From Pseudomonas sp. SORT22 (GTDB lineage Bacteria; Pseudomonadota; Gammaproteobacteria; Pseudomonadales; Pseudomonadaceae): a stretch of 64,000 nucleotides of DNA. Both the position numbers and the translations under genes were made by a program. Of this stretch, positions 16,050 through 24,554 are shown one piece after another (position 1 is the first letter of the stretch; each line of letters starts with the position of its first letter). The stretch spans positions 558,001-622,000 of the forward strand of contig NZ_CP071007.1 of the NCBI RefSeq assembly GCF_018417635.1, in the 5' to 3' direction. Under the pieces are notes generated by a model. That model searched no databases and had not been told where the DNA came from. It saw nothing but the letters and a program-made list of their open reading frames with translations.

Positions 16050-16468
16050 TTCCGCCCTTACGGCGGGTCACTTTTGCTTGGCGGCAAAAGTAACCAAAAA
16101 CGCCCTGTCCCTTCATCGGCCCTGCGCTGCGCTCCGGGTTCCCTCCTTCCACCCTTGCTCCCGTGGGGGCGCGCCGAAGGGCCGTCCCTGGCCCTGCGGC
16201 GCTCGCCGGCCATCCATGGCCGTCGCCCCACTACGCAAGGGTTCCACTCGGCCTTCTGCAAGGGACGATCGGTGGCGTCTGCAATTACGTACATCTAGAA
16301 GCAGAGCGCTTTTTTTGCTTTCGCTTCTCGTGCATCGCCGGTCCATTCGCCGACAAGGCGCAAAGGTGAAGTGTGAGCAGCATCGCCAATGGATCAGCTC
16401 GCGCCTCTAAAGGCCTACGCTACCTGTGGGAGCGGCGGTGCGACGCCTCGACTTGCCCCGCGATAAGG
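16050..16468. repeat. Pseudomonas intergenic repeat region, no gene seen
   Basis: Begins with the widespread Pseudomonas motif GGCGGGTCACTTTTG followed by its near-complement CAAAAGTAACC. It continues as a GC-rich block whose short open frames (Pro/Arg/Gly-rich) look spurious. It ends with a split REP (GTGGGAGCGGCGGTGCGACG then CTTGCCCCGCGATAAGG, 16428-16467). I see no convincing gene between 15359 and 16468. Confidence 0.55.
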
Positions 16469-17761
16469 TTACTGCGCAGCCACACCCTTCAGATAAGGCG
16501 CCGGCGCCGCCCCCAGGTTGCTCAGCATCCGCTCGCTGTACCAATCGACGAAATTAACCACGCCAAACTCATAGGTCTTCGAATAAGGCCCGGGCTGATA
16601 CGCCGTGGAGTTGATCCCACGCTGGTTCTCTTCAGCCAGGCGCCGGTCCTGGTCGTTGGTGGCGTCCCACACCTGGCGCATGCGCGCCGGGTCGTAGTCC
16701 ACACCTTCAACCGCATCCTTGTGCACCAGCCACTTGGTGGTGACCATGGTCTCCTGGGCGCTGATCGGCCATACGGTGAAGACGATGATGTGATCGCCCA
16801 TGCAGTGGTTCCACGAGTGCGGCAGGTGCAGGATGCGCATCGAGCCGAGATCCGGGTTCTTGATCCGGCCCATGAGCTTCTGGCAGCCCTGCTTGCCATC
16901 CAGGGTCATCGACACCGTGCCCTTGAGCAGCGGCATGCGCACGATACGGTTACGCAGGCCGAAGCTTGCGTGGGCGTAGGGGATCTTCTCGGCATCCCAG
17001 GCGGCAGCCGAGGCGGCGACGTGGTCCTTGAACGCCTGGTCGGCGCGTGGGTCGGTGACGTCGTCCCATTCCAGCAGGGTTTTCAGCAGTTCAGGGTGCG
17101 AGCCGCTGCAGTGGTAGCACTCGCGGTTGTTTTCCAGCACCAGCTTCCAGTTGGCCTTCTCCATCAAGGTGGTTTGCACCGCCACCTTGGTGTTCTCCAT
17201 GTCGTAGGGTTCCATGTAGTGGGTCAGGGTGGCGAGGAAGTCGTCAATCGCCGGCGGGTTCTCGGCCAGGCTGATGAAGATGTAGCCACCGGCGGTCTTG
17301 ACGTTCACAGGCTTGAGGCCGTACTGCTTCATGTCGAAATCGGCGCCCATTTCGGTGCCGGCAAACAGCAGGCGGCCGTCCAGCTCGTAGGTCCACTGGT
17401 GGTAATGGCAGACCAACTTGGCAACCTTGCCCTTGTCGCTGGTGCACAGGCGTGAACCGCGATGGCGGCAGACGTTGTGGAAGGCGTGCACCTGGCCTTC
17501 GGCACCGCGCACCACCAGGATCGGGTTCTTGCCGATCTGCAGGGTGATGAAGTTGCCCTTGGTCGGGATTTCACAGGTCATCCCGGCGATCAGCCATTCC
17601 TTCTGGAAGATTTCTTCCATGTCGATCTGGAACAGGCGCTCGTCGCAGTAGAACGGCTGTGGCAGCGAGAAGGTCCGCTCGCGGCTCTGCAGCATCTCGG
17701 CGGTGGCCTTGCGTGCAGGTTCCAGTGGATCGCCCAGACTCAAAGTTGCGGTGACGTCCAT
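16469..17761 (-). CDS. gbcA: Glycine betaine monooxygenase, Rieske oxygenase subunit
   Basis: A 430-residue Rieske-type oxygenase that, with GbcB, demethylates glycine betaine to dimethylglycine, releasing formaldehyde. The 2Fe-2S ligands are visible as CRHRG (C98, H100) and CHYHQW (C118, H121). The catalytic iron region is ENNRECYHCSGSHPELLKT. The start MDVTATLSLG at 17761 is preferred because AGGA lies 9 bp upstream; an ATG five codons earlier has no ribosome site. It is divergent from gbcB across a 286-bp promoter region. In P. aeruginosa the pair is controlled by GbdR; the same is expected here. Confidence 0.93.
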   Translation of the reverse strand: MDVTATLSLGDPLEPARKATAEMLQSRERTFSLPQPFYCDERLFQIDMEEIFQKEWLIAGMTCEIPTKGNFITLQIGKNPILVVRGAEGQVHAFHNVCRHRGSRLCTSDKGKVAKLVCHYHQWTYELDGRLLFAGTEMGADFDMKQYGLKPVNVKTAGGYIFISLAENPPAIDDFLATLTHYMEPYDMENTKVAVQTTLMEKANWKLVLENNRECYHCSGSHPELLKTLLEWDDVTDPRADQAFKDHVAASAAAWDAEKIPYAHASFGLRNRIVRMPLLKGTVSMTLDGKQGCQKLMGRIKNPDLGSMRILHLPHSWNHCMGDHIIVFTVWPISAQETMVTTKWLVHKDAVEGVDYDPARMRQVWDATNDQDRRLAEENQRGINSTAYQPGPYSKTYEFGVVNFVDWYSERMLSNLGAAPAPYLKGVAAQ

Positions 17762-17948
17762 CGTGTAGGTCCTCATGGCCAGTGCTTGTGGCCGGTGAAA
17801 GTGGCTAATCGTTGTTATGGCGACGCAAGGCTCAAGTACAGCAGGATCATGTGCGATGGAGTGTGCGTTCGAAGGGCGCAGGAACCATATCCATGGACGA
17901 CATGATCAGATCCGTTTCCGACGCGTAAGCCCCCGTGGCCGGGGGCTG

Positions 17949-17978
17949 GTCGCGATAAGCACGCCAATGTCGCGGATA
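17949..17978. promoter_or_regulatory. Candidate GbdR half-sites between gbcA and gbcB
   Basis: GTCGCGATA (17949-17957) and GTCGCGGATA (17969-17978) are direct repeats about two helical turns apart. The GGTCGC core also appears in the opposite-strand reading of the candidate CdhR repeats at 2941-2975, which fits related AraC-family regulators. No other feature was identified in the 286-bp gap. Confidence 0.4.
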
Positions 17979-18047
17979 GGTAAGTGTCGCCTGCGCGGCT
18001 TAAGCAGAATCGCAGCCATCAGGCCGCAGTCGGCCGTGGAGACGAGC

Positions 18048-19148
18048 ATGTCCAACAGCTTCCTCAATCCGGTCAGCACCCAGACCTGGGCCAACGGCCG
18101 CCACATCGTCCGTTGCGTCAAGGTGATCCAGGAAACCTGGGACGTGCGCACCTTCTGTTTCATGGCCGATCAGCCGATCATGTTCTTCTTCAAGCCCGGG
18201 CAGTTCGTCACCCTGGAGCTTGAGATCGATGGCGAGCCGATCATGCGCTCGTACACCATCTCAAGCTCGCCGTCGGTGCCCTACAGTTTCTCGGTGACCA
18301 TCAAGCGCGTGCCCGGCGGCAAGGTCTCCAACTGGCTGCACGATACATTGCACGAAGGCCAGGAGCTGGCGGTACACGGCCCGGTCGGGCTGTTCAATGC
18401 CATGGATTTCCCCAGCCCCAAGGTCCTGTACCTCAGCGGCGGCGTCGGCATCACCCCGGTGATGTCCATGGCCCGCTGGTTCTATGACACCAACGGCAAT
18501 GTCGACATGGTTTTCGTTCATAGCGCGCGCTCGCCGAAAGACATCATCTATCACCGCGAGCTGGAGCACATGGCCTCGCGGATCGACAACTTCAGCCTTC
18601 ATATCATTTGCGAGAAGCACGGCTTGGGCGAGCCCTGGGCGGGCTATCGCGGCTACCTGAACCAGAAGCTGATGGAGTTGATCGCCCCGGACTACCTGGA
18701 ACGGGAGATTTTCTGCTGCGGCCCGACGCCCTACATGAACGCGGTCAAGCGCCTGCTGGAAAGTAGCGGCTACGACATGAGCCGCTACCATGAAGAGTCG
18801 TTCGGCGCGACCCCGGCCGAGGTCAAGGCCGATGCCGTGGAACACGCCGAACAAGCCGCCGAAGCTGCCGAGGTGGACGCCGGCGACCTGCACCAAGTCG
18901 AATTCACCGCCACCGGCAAGAGCATCCGCGTCGCCCCGGGCGAGACCGTGCACGCGGCGGCGGCCAAGCTCGGGCTGATGATCCCCAAGGCCTGCGGCAT
19001 GGGCATCTGCGGCACCTGCAAGGTGCTCAAGCTGGGCGGCGAAGTGGAGATGGAACACAACGGTGGCATCACTGATGACGATGTGGCGGAGGGTTATATT
19101 TTGTCCTGCTGCAGTGTGCCGAAGGGTGACGTACGGATTGAGTACTAG
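18048..19148 (+). CDS. gbcB: Glycine betaine monooxygenase, reductase subunit
   Basis: A 366-residue NAD(P)H reductase feeding electrons to GbcA. Domain order: FAD domain with RSYTISSSPS (about residue 67), NAD domain with GGVGITPVMSMA, then a C-terminal plant-type 2Fe-2S ferredoxin with KACGMGICGTCKV and a final LSCCSVPKGDVRIEY. The start at 18048 is chosen for its GGAG site and a normal family N-terminus; the open frame continues upstream without conservation. The last 80 bp overlap the convergent nitrilase gene. Divergent partner of gbcA. Confidence 0.92.
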   Translation: MSNSFLNPVSTQTWANGRHIVRCVKVIQETWDVRTFCFMADQPIMFFFKPGQFVTLELEIDGEPIMRSYTISSSPSVPYSFSVTIKRVPGGKVSNWLHDTLHEGQELAVHGPVGLFNAMDFPSPKVLYLSGGVGITPVMSMARWFYDTNGNVDMVFVHSARSPKDIIYHRELEHMASRIDNFSLHIICEKHGLGEPWAGYRGYLNQKLMELIAPDYLEREIFCCGPTPYMNAVKRLLESSGYDMSRYHEESFGATPAEVKADAVEHAEQAAEAAEVDAGDLHQVEFTATGKSIRVAPGETVHAAAAKLGLMIPKACGMGICGTCKVLKLGGEVEMEHNGGITDDDVAEGYILSCCSVPKGDVRIEY

Positions 19149-19989
19149 TGTTGCAGACACCGCCGTAAAGCTGCGGCTGGCGATCTTCATGGACATGGTT
19201 GTGGTCGCTGATCCACTTGTAGTCGGCGTCGCTCAGGTCCAGGTCGGCCAGCAGCAGTTGCGCTTCGGGCAGGCTGCTGGCGCCAGCCAGGGGAAAGCCG
19301 TCGGCATCGACAATGGTTGAACCGCCCACCCAGTCGACCCCGCGTTCGCTGCCATGGCGATCACAAACCGCGATGAACATGCGATTCACTGCTGCCCCCG
19401 CCTGAACCCGGACGATTTCTGCCGGGCGCTCCTCGGGAGGGCGGGGGAATTCTGGCCAGTTGGCGGGCGCACACAACAACTGTGCACCATTCAGCGCAGC
19501 CAGGCGTACCCACTCCGGGAGCTCCAGGTCATAACAGATCATCAGTGCTATTCGCCCTTTGGCCGTTCGCACAACGGGTGGCGGTTGTTCGCCCGGTGTG
19601 AAGATGAGTTTTTCCCGGTCCCACAGGTGCACCTTGCGATAGCAGGTGATCCAGCCCTGAGGCTCGATCAGCACTACGCTGTTGGCGACTTCGGTTGCCG
19701 ACAGGCGTTCGCACAGGCCGGCCACCACCATGATCTCGTGTTGCCGGGCGAGGGCGAACCAACCCTTGACCGTGGCGTCGTATAAACCCTCGGCAACGCT
19801 CAAGGCTTCGTCGCGGTCTTCAAACACGTAGCCGCTCTGCATAAGCTCCGGCAGCACGACCAGTTCCGCGCCTTCCCGGGCGGCCTCGATGATCGCTGCA
19901 TTGGAAACTTCGCGGTTATGGATTACATCGGCAACTTTCGGTGCAACTTGGGCGCAAGCAATGCGCAGCGGCAGTGATGATGTGTTCAT
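19069..19989 (-). CDS. Carbon-nitrogen hydrolase (nitrilase superfamily amidase)
   Basis: A 306-residue nitrilase-fold amidase with the catalytic triad E48 (VVLPELMQSGYVF), K119 (CYRKVHLWDRE) and C152 (MICYDLELPEWVR). The start at 19989 follows AGGAG by 8 bp; an upstream in-frame ATG lacks a site. It is divergent from an FAD L-amino-acid monooxygenase, the same pairing of activities as DavA and DavB (amino acid to amide to acid). The natural substrate is probably the amide made by the neighbour. The C-terminal 26 residues (ending RTKYNPPPHRHQ) are encoded antisense to gbcB and look unlike a conserved family end. Confidence 0.82.
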   Translation of the reverse strand: MNTSSLPLRIACAQVAPKVADVIHNREVSNAAIIEAAREGAELVVLPELMQSGYVFEDRDEALSVAEGLYDATVKGWFALARQHEIMVVAGLCERLSATEVANSVVLIEPQGWITCYRKVHLWDREKLIFTPGEQPPPVVRTAKGRIALMICYDLELPEWVRLAALNGAQLLCAPANWPEFPRPPEERPAEIVRVQAGAAVNRMFIAVCDRHGSERGVDWVGGSTIVDADGFPLAGASSLPEAQLLLADLDLSDADYKWISDHNHVHEDRQPQLYGGVCNTSTQSVRHPSAHCSRTKYNPPPHRHQ

Positions 19990-20072
19990 GTGTGCTCTCC
20001 TGAAAATAATGATCAGGCGATATAAAATAGTTAGCGTCAACTGGCATTTTTGCTAGTTCAAGTTCCGTGTTT

Positions 20073-20087
20073 TTGATTGCCAATCAA
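20073..20087. promoter_or_regulatory. Perfect palindrome in the nitrilase/monooxygenase divergent promoter
   Basis: TTGATTG-C-CAATCAA, 7-bp arms around one base, lies in an AT-rich 163-bp intergenic region. A second wider inverted pair, AATAGTTA (20026-20033) with TAACTATT (20090-20097), flanks it. A transcription-factor operator controlling both genes is likely; the factor is unknown. Confidence 0.5.
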
Positions 20088-20152
20088 TATAACTATTGAA
20101 GACCCCCGGCTCTATGCTGTGAGTTCATCACTGCCTTCAGGCGGAGCCTGAT

Positions 20153-21979
20153 ATGTCCTCGATCCCTTCACGAATTCTTTCCGCCAAGCGTGTGCTGGAT
20201 AATCAGGTTCGGGCGCTGATTCCAGACTTTCCTTTTGACTATGGGCAGTACCTGGCGGACAAGGGGCCGGCACCGCTTGGCCGAATCCAGCCACAGCATC
20301 ATGGCCAGCAAGTGCTGGTGGTGGGGGCCGGCGTGGCCGGGCTGGTTGCCGCCTATGAAGCAATGCGCATGGGCCTGCATCCGGTTTTGGTGGAGGCCAG
20401 CGGACGCATAGGCGGGCGCCTGTATTCGACCGCGGTCAACGATAGCGTGCCGTTTGAGCGCGGTGCCATGCGCTTTCCGTTGTCGGGCCAGGCGCTGATG
20501 CATTACTTCAGCAAAGTGCGCATGCGGGATAACACTGAAGACTTTCCCAATCCCGGAAGTGCCGCCGCCGTTAGTACTGTCGTTGATTATGCCGACGAAA
20601 AATATTACTACGAAGTCGGCAATGACAACTTTCCCCGGCCGCCGGCGTTCGAGAACATTGAAATCAAGTTCTTCGATGAGTTTCTCGAGCAGGCGCCTAT
20701 CCATTTCAAGGAAATGGAACACGCCATGTCTGCCGGGACAATAGACCAGGCGAAAATCAAACTGTTGTGGAATGCAATTTTGCGCGAAGGCTGGGACAAC
20801 CTCAGCTTTCATGCCGCGATGGTCGAGCAGGCGCGTTGGCCTGCCGACGAGATTAACCTGTTCGGCCAGATCGGCTTTGGTACGGGTGGCTGGAACACCG
20901 ACTTTCCCAATTGCTTTCTGGAAGTACTGCGGGTGCTGTATACCGGGCTGGATATCAACCACCTGTTGATGCGCGACGGTGCCGACCAGTTGCCCCTACG
21001 GCTTTGGCAGCAACCTGCAGCGGCCTTTGGTGATGACAGCGTGTTCTGGCCGCAGAACATGACCCTGGAAGAACTGGCGAGCGCGTTTCCGGGCGACCCG
21101 CTGCGCCAGGAAGTTCGGCAGATCAAGCGCCTGACAGCGGGCGAAGGTGGCGGTTTCGAAGTGCTCTGCCATGACCTGCAGAGCGGACGCGACCAACGCC
21201 TGCGCTACGCCAGTGTGGTCTACACCCCGCATGTGCGGATACTCGACAAATTCCGCTACATGAACGGCGCCGAAGGCATTGAAGCCAGCCGTTCGCTGCT
21301 GACGCAGCAGCAATGGGAAGCGGTGATGTATACCCACTACATGCAGTCGGCCAAGATTTTTGCCGCTACCCGCGAGCCGTTCTGGACCCAGCGTGGGCAG
21401 GACGGCAAGCAACTGATGAGTATTACCCTGTCTGACCGTCTGACCCGCGGTACCTACCTGGTGGACTACAGCCGAAACCCGGGAGCCCACAAAGGCAGCG
21501 GGATTTTCCTGATGTACACCTGGAACGACGACAGCCTGAAGTTTCTTGGCGATCGCCAGGGCAGCCTGCCGCAACATGGCGAGTTGTGCACAGCCTTGCT
21601 CGATCAGGTTTATCCCGGCCTTGACCTGGCTTCGCATTTCCCCACGACGGACCCCTTTGTCGAGATCAACTGGGAGAACGAACCCTTCTACCTTGGGGCT
21701 TTCAAGATGAACTTGCCGGGTCAGTATGAGTACCAGCGGCTGTTGTTCAGCCAGTTCAAGGAGGGCAGTGACGGTAGCGCGGTGGATGGCTTCATCCTGG
21801 CCGGCGACGATGTGTCCTGGACTGGCGGTTGGGCCGAAGGGGCGGTGACCACGGCACTCAATGCCGTGGACAAACTGGCCACGCGCTACAACAACGGCTT
21901 CAGCCCCGAGGGCGGCCCCATTGCGCAGTGGGACCCCCTCAAGCCGGCTGCGCTGGCCGATCTGCAGGTCAAACGCTAA
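20153..21979 (+). CDS. FAD-dependent L-amino-acid 2-monooxygenase/oxidase (DavB/tryptophan monooxygenase family)
   Basis: A 608-residue flavin amine oxidase-type enzyme. The FAD-binding start [20 protein letters not shown] (about residues 53-72) and [11 protein letters not shown] match the group. Also typical are [44 protein letters not shown] and [19 protein letters not shown]. From memory the landmarks follow P. putida lysine 2-monooxygenase DavB, but with extra N-terminal residues and enough differences that another amino acid is possible. The product would be an amide for the divergent nitrilase. Start at 20153 follows GGCGGAGCCTGAT. It overlaps the convergent chemoreceptor by 11 bp. Confidence 0.85.
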   Translation: MSSIPSRILSAKRVLDNQVRALIPDFPFDYGQYLADKGPAPLGRIQPQHHGQQVLVVGAGVAGLVAAYEAMRMGLHPVLVEASGRIGGRLYSTAVNDSVPFERGAMRFPLSGQALMHYFSKVRMRDNTEDFPNPGSAAAVSTVVDYADEKYYYEVGNDNFPRPPAFENIEIKFFDEFLEQAPIHFKEMEHAMSAGTIDQAKIKLLWNAILREGWDNLSFHAAMVEQARWPADEINLFGQIGFGTGGWNTDFPNCFLEVLRVLYTGLDINHLLMRDGADQLPLRLWQQPAAAFGDDSVFWPQNMTLEELASAFPGDPLRQEVRQIKRLTAGEGGGFEVLCHDLQSGRDQRLRYASVVYTPHVRILDKFRYMNGAEGIEASRSLLTQQQWEAVMYTHYMQSAKIFAATREPFWTQRGQDGKQLMSITLSDRLTRGTYLVDYSRNPGAHKGSGIFLMYTWNDDSLKFLGDRQGSLPQHGELCTALLDQVYPGLDLASHFPTTDPFVEINWENEPFYLGAFKMNLPGQYEYQRLLFSQFKEGSDGSAVDGFILAGDDVSWTGGWAEGAVTTALNAVDKLATRYNNGFSPEGGPIAQWDPLKPAALADLQVKR

Positions 21980-23594
21980 AGCGCGACACCAGCCCGCTCA
22001 GGTCCACCGCCAGGCGCGACAGCTCGGCACTGGCGGCGCTGGTCTGGTGGGCGCCGGTGGCCGACTGCACCGAAAGATCGTTGATGTTGACCAGGTTGCG
22101 GTCGACTTCGCGGGCAACCTGGGCCTGCTCTTCGGCGGCGCTGGCGATCACCAGGTTGCGTTCGTTGATCTCGGCCACCGCGCCGGTGATGGTTTCCAGC
22201 GCCAGGCCGGCGCCACGGGCGATGTTCAGGGTCGACTCGGCGCGTTCGGTGCTGTTGCGCATGGAGTTGACCGCCTGCTCGGTGCCGCCCTGGATACTGC
22301 CGATCATCCGTTCGATTTCGCTGGTCGACTGCTGGGTGCGGTGGGCCAGGGCGCGCACTTCATCAGCCACTACGGCAAAGCCGCGGCCGGCTTCCCCGGC
22401 ACGCGCCGCTTCGATGGCGGCGTTGAGTGCCAGCAGGTTGGTCTGGTCGGCCAGGCCGCGAATCACATCGAGCACCTTGCCAATATCACGCGACTCTTCC
22501 GCCAGGTTGCCGATCAGTTCGGCAGTGCCTTGCACGTCGGTGCTCATGCGCTCGATGGCGCTGACGGTTTCCATGACCAGGTCACGGCCGTCACCGGCCG
22601 AACGGGTGGCTTCCTTGGAGGCTTCCGAGGTGCTCACGGCATTGCGCGCGACTTCTTCGACGGCGCTGGTCATCTCGGTGACGGCCGTGGCGGCCTGTTC
22701 GATTTCGTTGTTCTGTTGCTGCAGGCCACGGGCGCTTTCGTCGGTGACGCTGTTGAGCTCTTCGGCCGCCGATGCCAGCTGGGTGGCCGAGCCGGAAATC
22801 TGCTGCAGGGTGTCGCGCAGCTTGTTCTGCATCTTGGCCATGGCCTTGAGCAGACGCGCTGCTTCGTCCTGGCCTTCGGCGTGGATGCTGCGGGTCAGGT
22901 CGCCTTCGGCAATCCGCTCGGCGGCCTGCAGGGCTTCGTCGATCGGCTTGACGATGCTGCGGGTCAGCAGCAGGGCGCAGATCAGGGTCAGGGCGGTGGC
23001 GGCCAGCAGCAGGCCGATCACCAGAGTCACGGCATTGGAATATTGTTCGGCGGCGGTGCGGTTGATCTCGCTGGTTTGTTCGGTGTTGATGCTGACCAGT
23101 TGATCCATGACGCTGTTGATCTGCTCGGAGCTGTCGAGCATGTCGCGGTTGATCAGGTTGCGCAGGGTGTCCAGGTCATTGTTCTGCGAGGCCAGGCGCA
23201 TGCGGTTTTCCAGTTGGCGGTACTGGCCCAGCAACTGCACGTACTGGTTGTAGGCCGAGCGTTCCTGGTTGCCGAAGATCAACGGTTCGTAGTTGCGGCG
23301 CGCGTCGTCGATCTGCTGGTTGCGCTGGTCGATCAGCTTGAGGGTGGCCTGCAGGGTGTCGGCTTCGCGGTTGAGCAGCAGGCGGTACGACAGAGTGCGC
23401 AGGCGCAGGGTCAGCTGGGTCAGTTGGTCGAGGTTGGTCAGGCTTGGCACCGTCGAGGTCTCGATGGTTTCGCCGGCCTGGCGAATCTTGCTCATCTGGT
23501 TCAGGGCGAACAGACCCAGGGCCAGCATCAGCGCACCGATCAGAGCAAAGCCCAGAAGCGCGCGCGGGGCGATATTCATGTTGCGTAGGGACAT
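21969..23594 (-). CDS. Methyl-accepting chemotaxis protein with four-helix periplasmic sensor
   Basis: A 541-residue chemoreceptor. TM1 covers about residues 9-30 ([20 protein letters not shown]) and TM2 about 190-212 ([20 protein letters not shown]). They enclose a roughly 155-residue helical sensor resembling the 4HB_MCP class. HAMP and a cytoplasmic signalling coiled coil follow, with the conserved tip [19 protein letters not shown]. No C-terminal CheR-docking pentapeptide is seen. The start [12 protein letters not shown] at 23594 is preferred over a GTG nine codons upstream. A sigma-28-type promoter lies at 23654-23681. Ligand unknown. Confidence 0.9.
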   Translation of the reverse strand: MSLRNMNIAPRALLGFALIGALMLALGLFALNQMSKIRQAGETIETSTVPSLTNLDQLTQLTLRLRTLSYRLLLNREADTLQATLKLIDQRNQQIDDARRNYEPLIFGNQERSAYNQYVQLLGQYRQLENRMRLASQNNDLDTLRNLINRDMLDSSEQINSVMDQLVSINTEQTSEINRTAAEQYSNAVTLVIGLLLAATALTLICALLLTRSIVKPIDEALQAAERIAEGDLTRSIHAEGQDEAARLLKAMAKMQNKLRDTLQQISGSATQLASAAEELNSVTDESARGLQQQNNEIEQAATAVTEMTSAVEEVARNAVSTSEASKEATRSAGDGRDLVMETVSAIERMSTDVQGTAELIGNLAEESRDIGKVLDVIRGLADQTNLLALNAAIEAARAGEAGRGFAVVADEVRALAHRTQQSTSEIERMIGSIQGGTEQAVNSMRNSTERAESTLNIARGAGLALETITGAVAEINERNLVIASAAEEQAQVAREVDRNLVNINDLSVQSATGAHQTSAASAELSRLAVDLSGLVSRFSV

Positions 23595-23653
23595 GGTGGT
23601 ATCCAGGAGGGAAAAGGGCACGCGAACCGTGCGCAGGAGTCAGGACTGCCATG

Positions 23654-23681
23654 CCTATCGGTCGGCGGGGTAAAGACTTGA
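23654..23681 (-). promoter_or_regulatory. Sigma-28 (FliA) type promoter of the chemoreceptor gene
   Basis: On the minus strand TCAAG (-35, 23677-23681) is followed after 15 bases by CCGATAGG (-10, 23654-23661), close to the flagellar consensus. It lies about 60 bp before the start codon. Confidence 0.6.
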
Positions 23682-23868
23682 GCGGGCGAAGATGAAATTG
23701 TGAGGCAGCTATCTTTTTTCCTGACCGGTGGTAGGCAAAACGGGGAACCGGACCCGGATCGGCGGGTCAATCTGCACCAGGCCGAAGCGTCTAAACCCGA
23801 TATCCCTGGCTAGCACGCGGACTTTTCTTTATCGTGTGCGCCCCCTGAAACACCCCGAGAAGGCAATC

Positions 23869-24099
23869 ATGTTGGAAACTTCCCTTAGTCAACTGGAGCA
23901 ACTGGTCAGCGACCTGGTGCAGAAGAATCAGGAACTGACCGAGCGCAACGCGCAAATCAGTGCCGAACTGGCCCAGGCCAAAGATGAAAACGACAGCTTG
24001 CAATTGAGCCTGCTGGAGCAGGAAGAAAAGCAGGGCGCTACCGCCGCACGCATCCAGGCCCTGGTTGAGCGTGCCAGCGTTGGTGCCGTGAACGCATGA
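23869..24099 (+). CDS. TIGR02449-like small coiled-coil protein (ZapB-like)
   Basis: A 76-residue protein that is almost entirely heptad coiled coil (LEQLVSDLVQKNQELTERNA). It resembles the TIGR02449 family and E. coli ZapB in length and composition. The start at 23869 has GAGAAGG upstream. It overlaps the ZapA-like gene by 4 bp (ATGA), so the two are translationally coupled. In Pseudomonas the standard TIGR02449-zapA pair sits beside ygfB and the 6S RNA gene; neither is present here, so this is probably a second, paralogous pair. Confidence 0.75.
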   Translation: MLETSLSQLEQLVSDLVQKNQELTERNAQISAELAQAKDENDSLQLSLLEQEEKQGATAARIQALVERASVGAVNA

Positions 24100-24398
24100 A
24101 AACCTCAGCGCAGCCGATCAATGTCGTGTCGATCCTCGGCAGCGATTATTCGATCAAGGCCCCCGAAGGCCAGGAGCAGGCGCTGGCGCAAGCGGTGCAG
24201 ATGCTCAATGCCTCATTGGCCGATACCAAGCGTAAATACCCGACCCTGATCGGTGACAAGCTGCTGGTACTGGCAGCCCTCAACCTGTGCTCGCAGCAGA
24301 TCGAACTGCAACAGCAGCACCAGCAGGCCCTCGACCGTTACCAAGAGCAAGTCAACGCCACGGTCGATGTGATTGCGCGGACCATCAGCAACAGCTGA
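24096..24398 (+). CDS. ZapA-like cell-division protein, probable paralogue
   Basis: A 100-residue protein with the ZapA pattern: an N-terminal globular part (INVVSILGSDYSIKAPEGQE), LNASLADTKRKYP, the hallmark DKLLVLAALNLCSQQIELQQ, and a C-terminal coiled coil. ZapA binds and bundles FtsZ. The sequence differs clearly from what I recall of the main Pseudomonas ZapA (which begins near NTLTVQILDKEY). Together with the unusual chemoreceptor neighbours, this suggests a specialised second copy. It is coupled to the upstream coiled-coil gene. No 6S RNA is seen downstream. Confidence 0.75.
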   Translation: MKTSAQPINVVSILGSDYSIKAPEGQEQALAQAVQMLNASLADTKRKYPTLIGDKLLVLAALNLCSQQIELQQQHQQALDRYQEQVNATVDVIARTISNS

Positions 24399-24497
24399 TC
24401 GCCTCCAAAGCCCCAAGCTAAACCTTTTTGCCAGCTCACCGCCTTCGGGAGGGTGGGCCGGCATTGCTGTGGATCACTGTCATTATTGTATTTCCTG

Positions 24498-24507
24498 TTG
24501 TATACAA
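24498..24507. promoter_or_regulatory. TTGTATACAA palindrome upstream of the dCache chemoreceptor
   Basis: A perfect 10-bp palindrome of the type bound by GntR-family regulators, 47 bp before the ATG of the chemoreceptor. It lies inside an AT-rich stretch likely to be the promoter. Confidence 0.4.
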
Positions 24508-24554
24508 TTGGCCTGTCTCTTGCACTACAGGGCTTATTTACCCAGGGGAAATAC

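Noticed and set aside
16058..16410. Several 60-110 residue open frames in the intergenic repeat after the array
   Set aside because: Arg/Pro/Gly-rich frames on both strands, typical of a GC-rich Pseudomonas intergenic repeat and not of genes.
24399..24554. 6S RNA gene downstream of the ZapA-like gene
   Set aside because: The 156-bp gap holds a chemoreceptor promoter and shows no 6S-like long hairpin or following formyl-THF cyclo-ligase gene.
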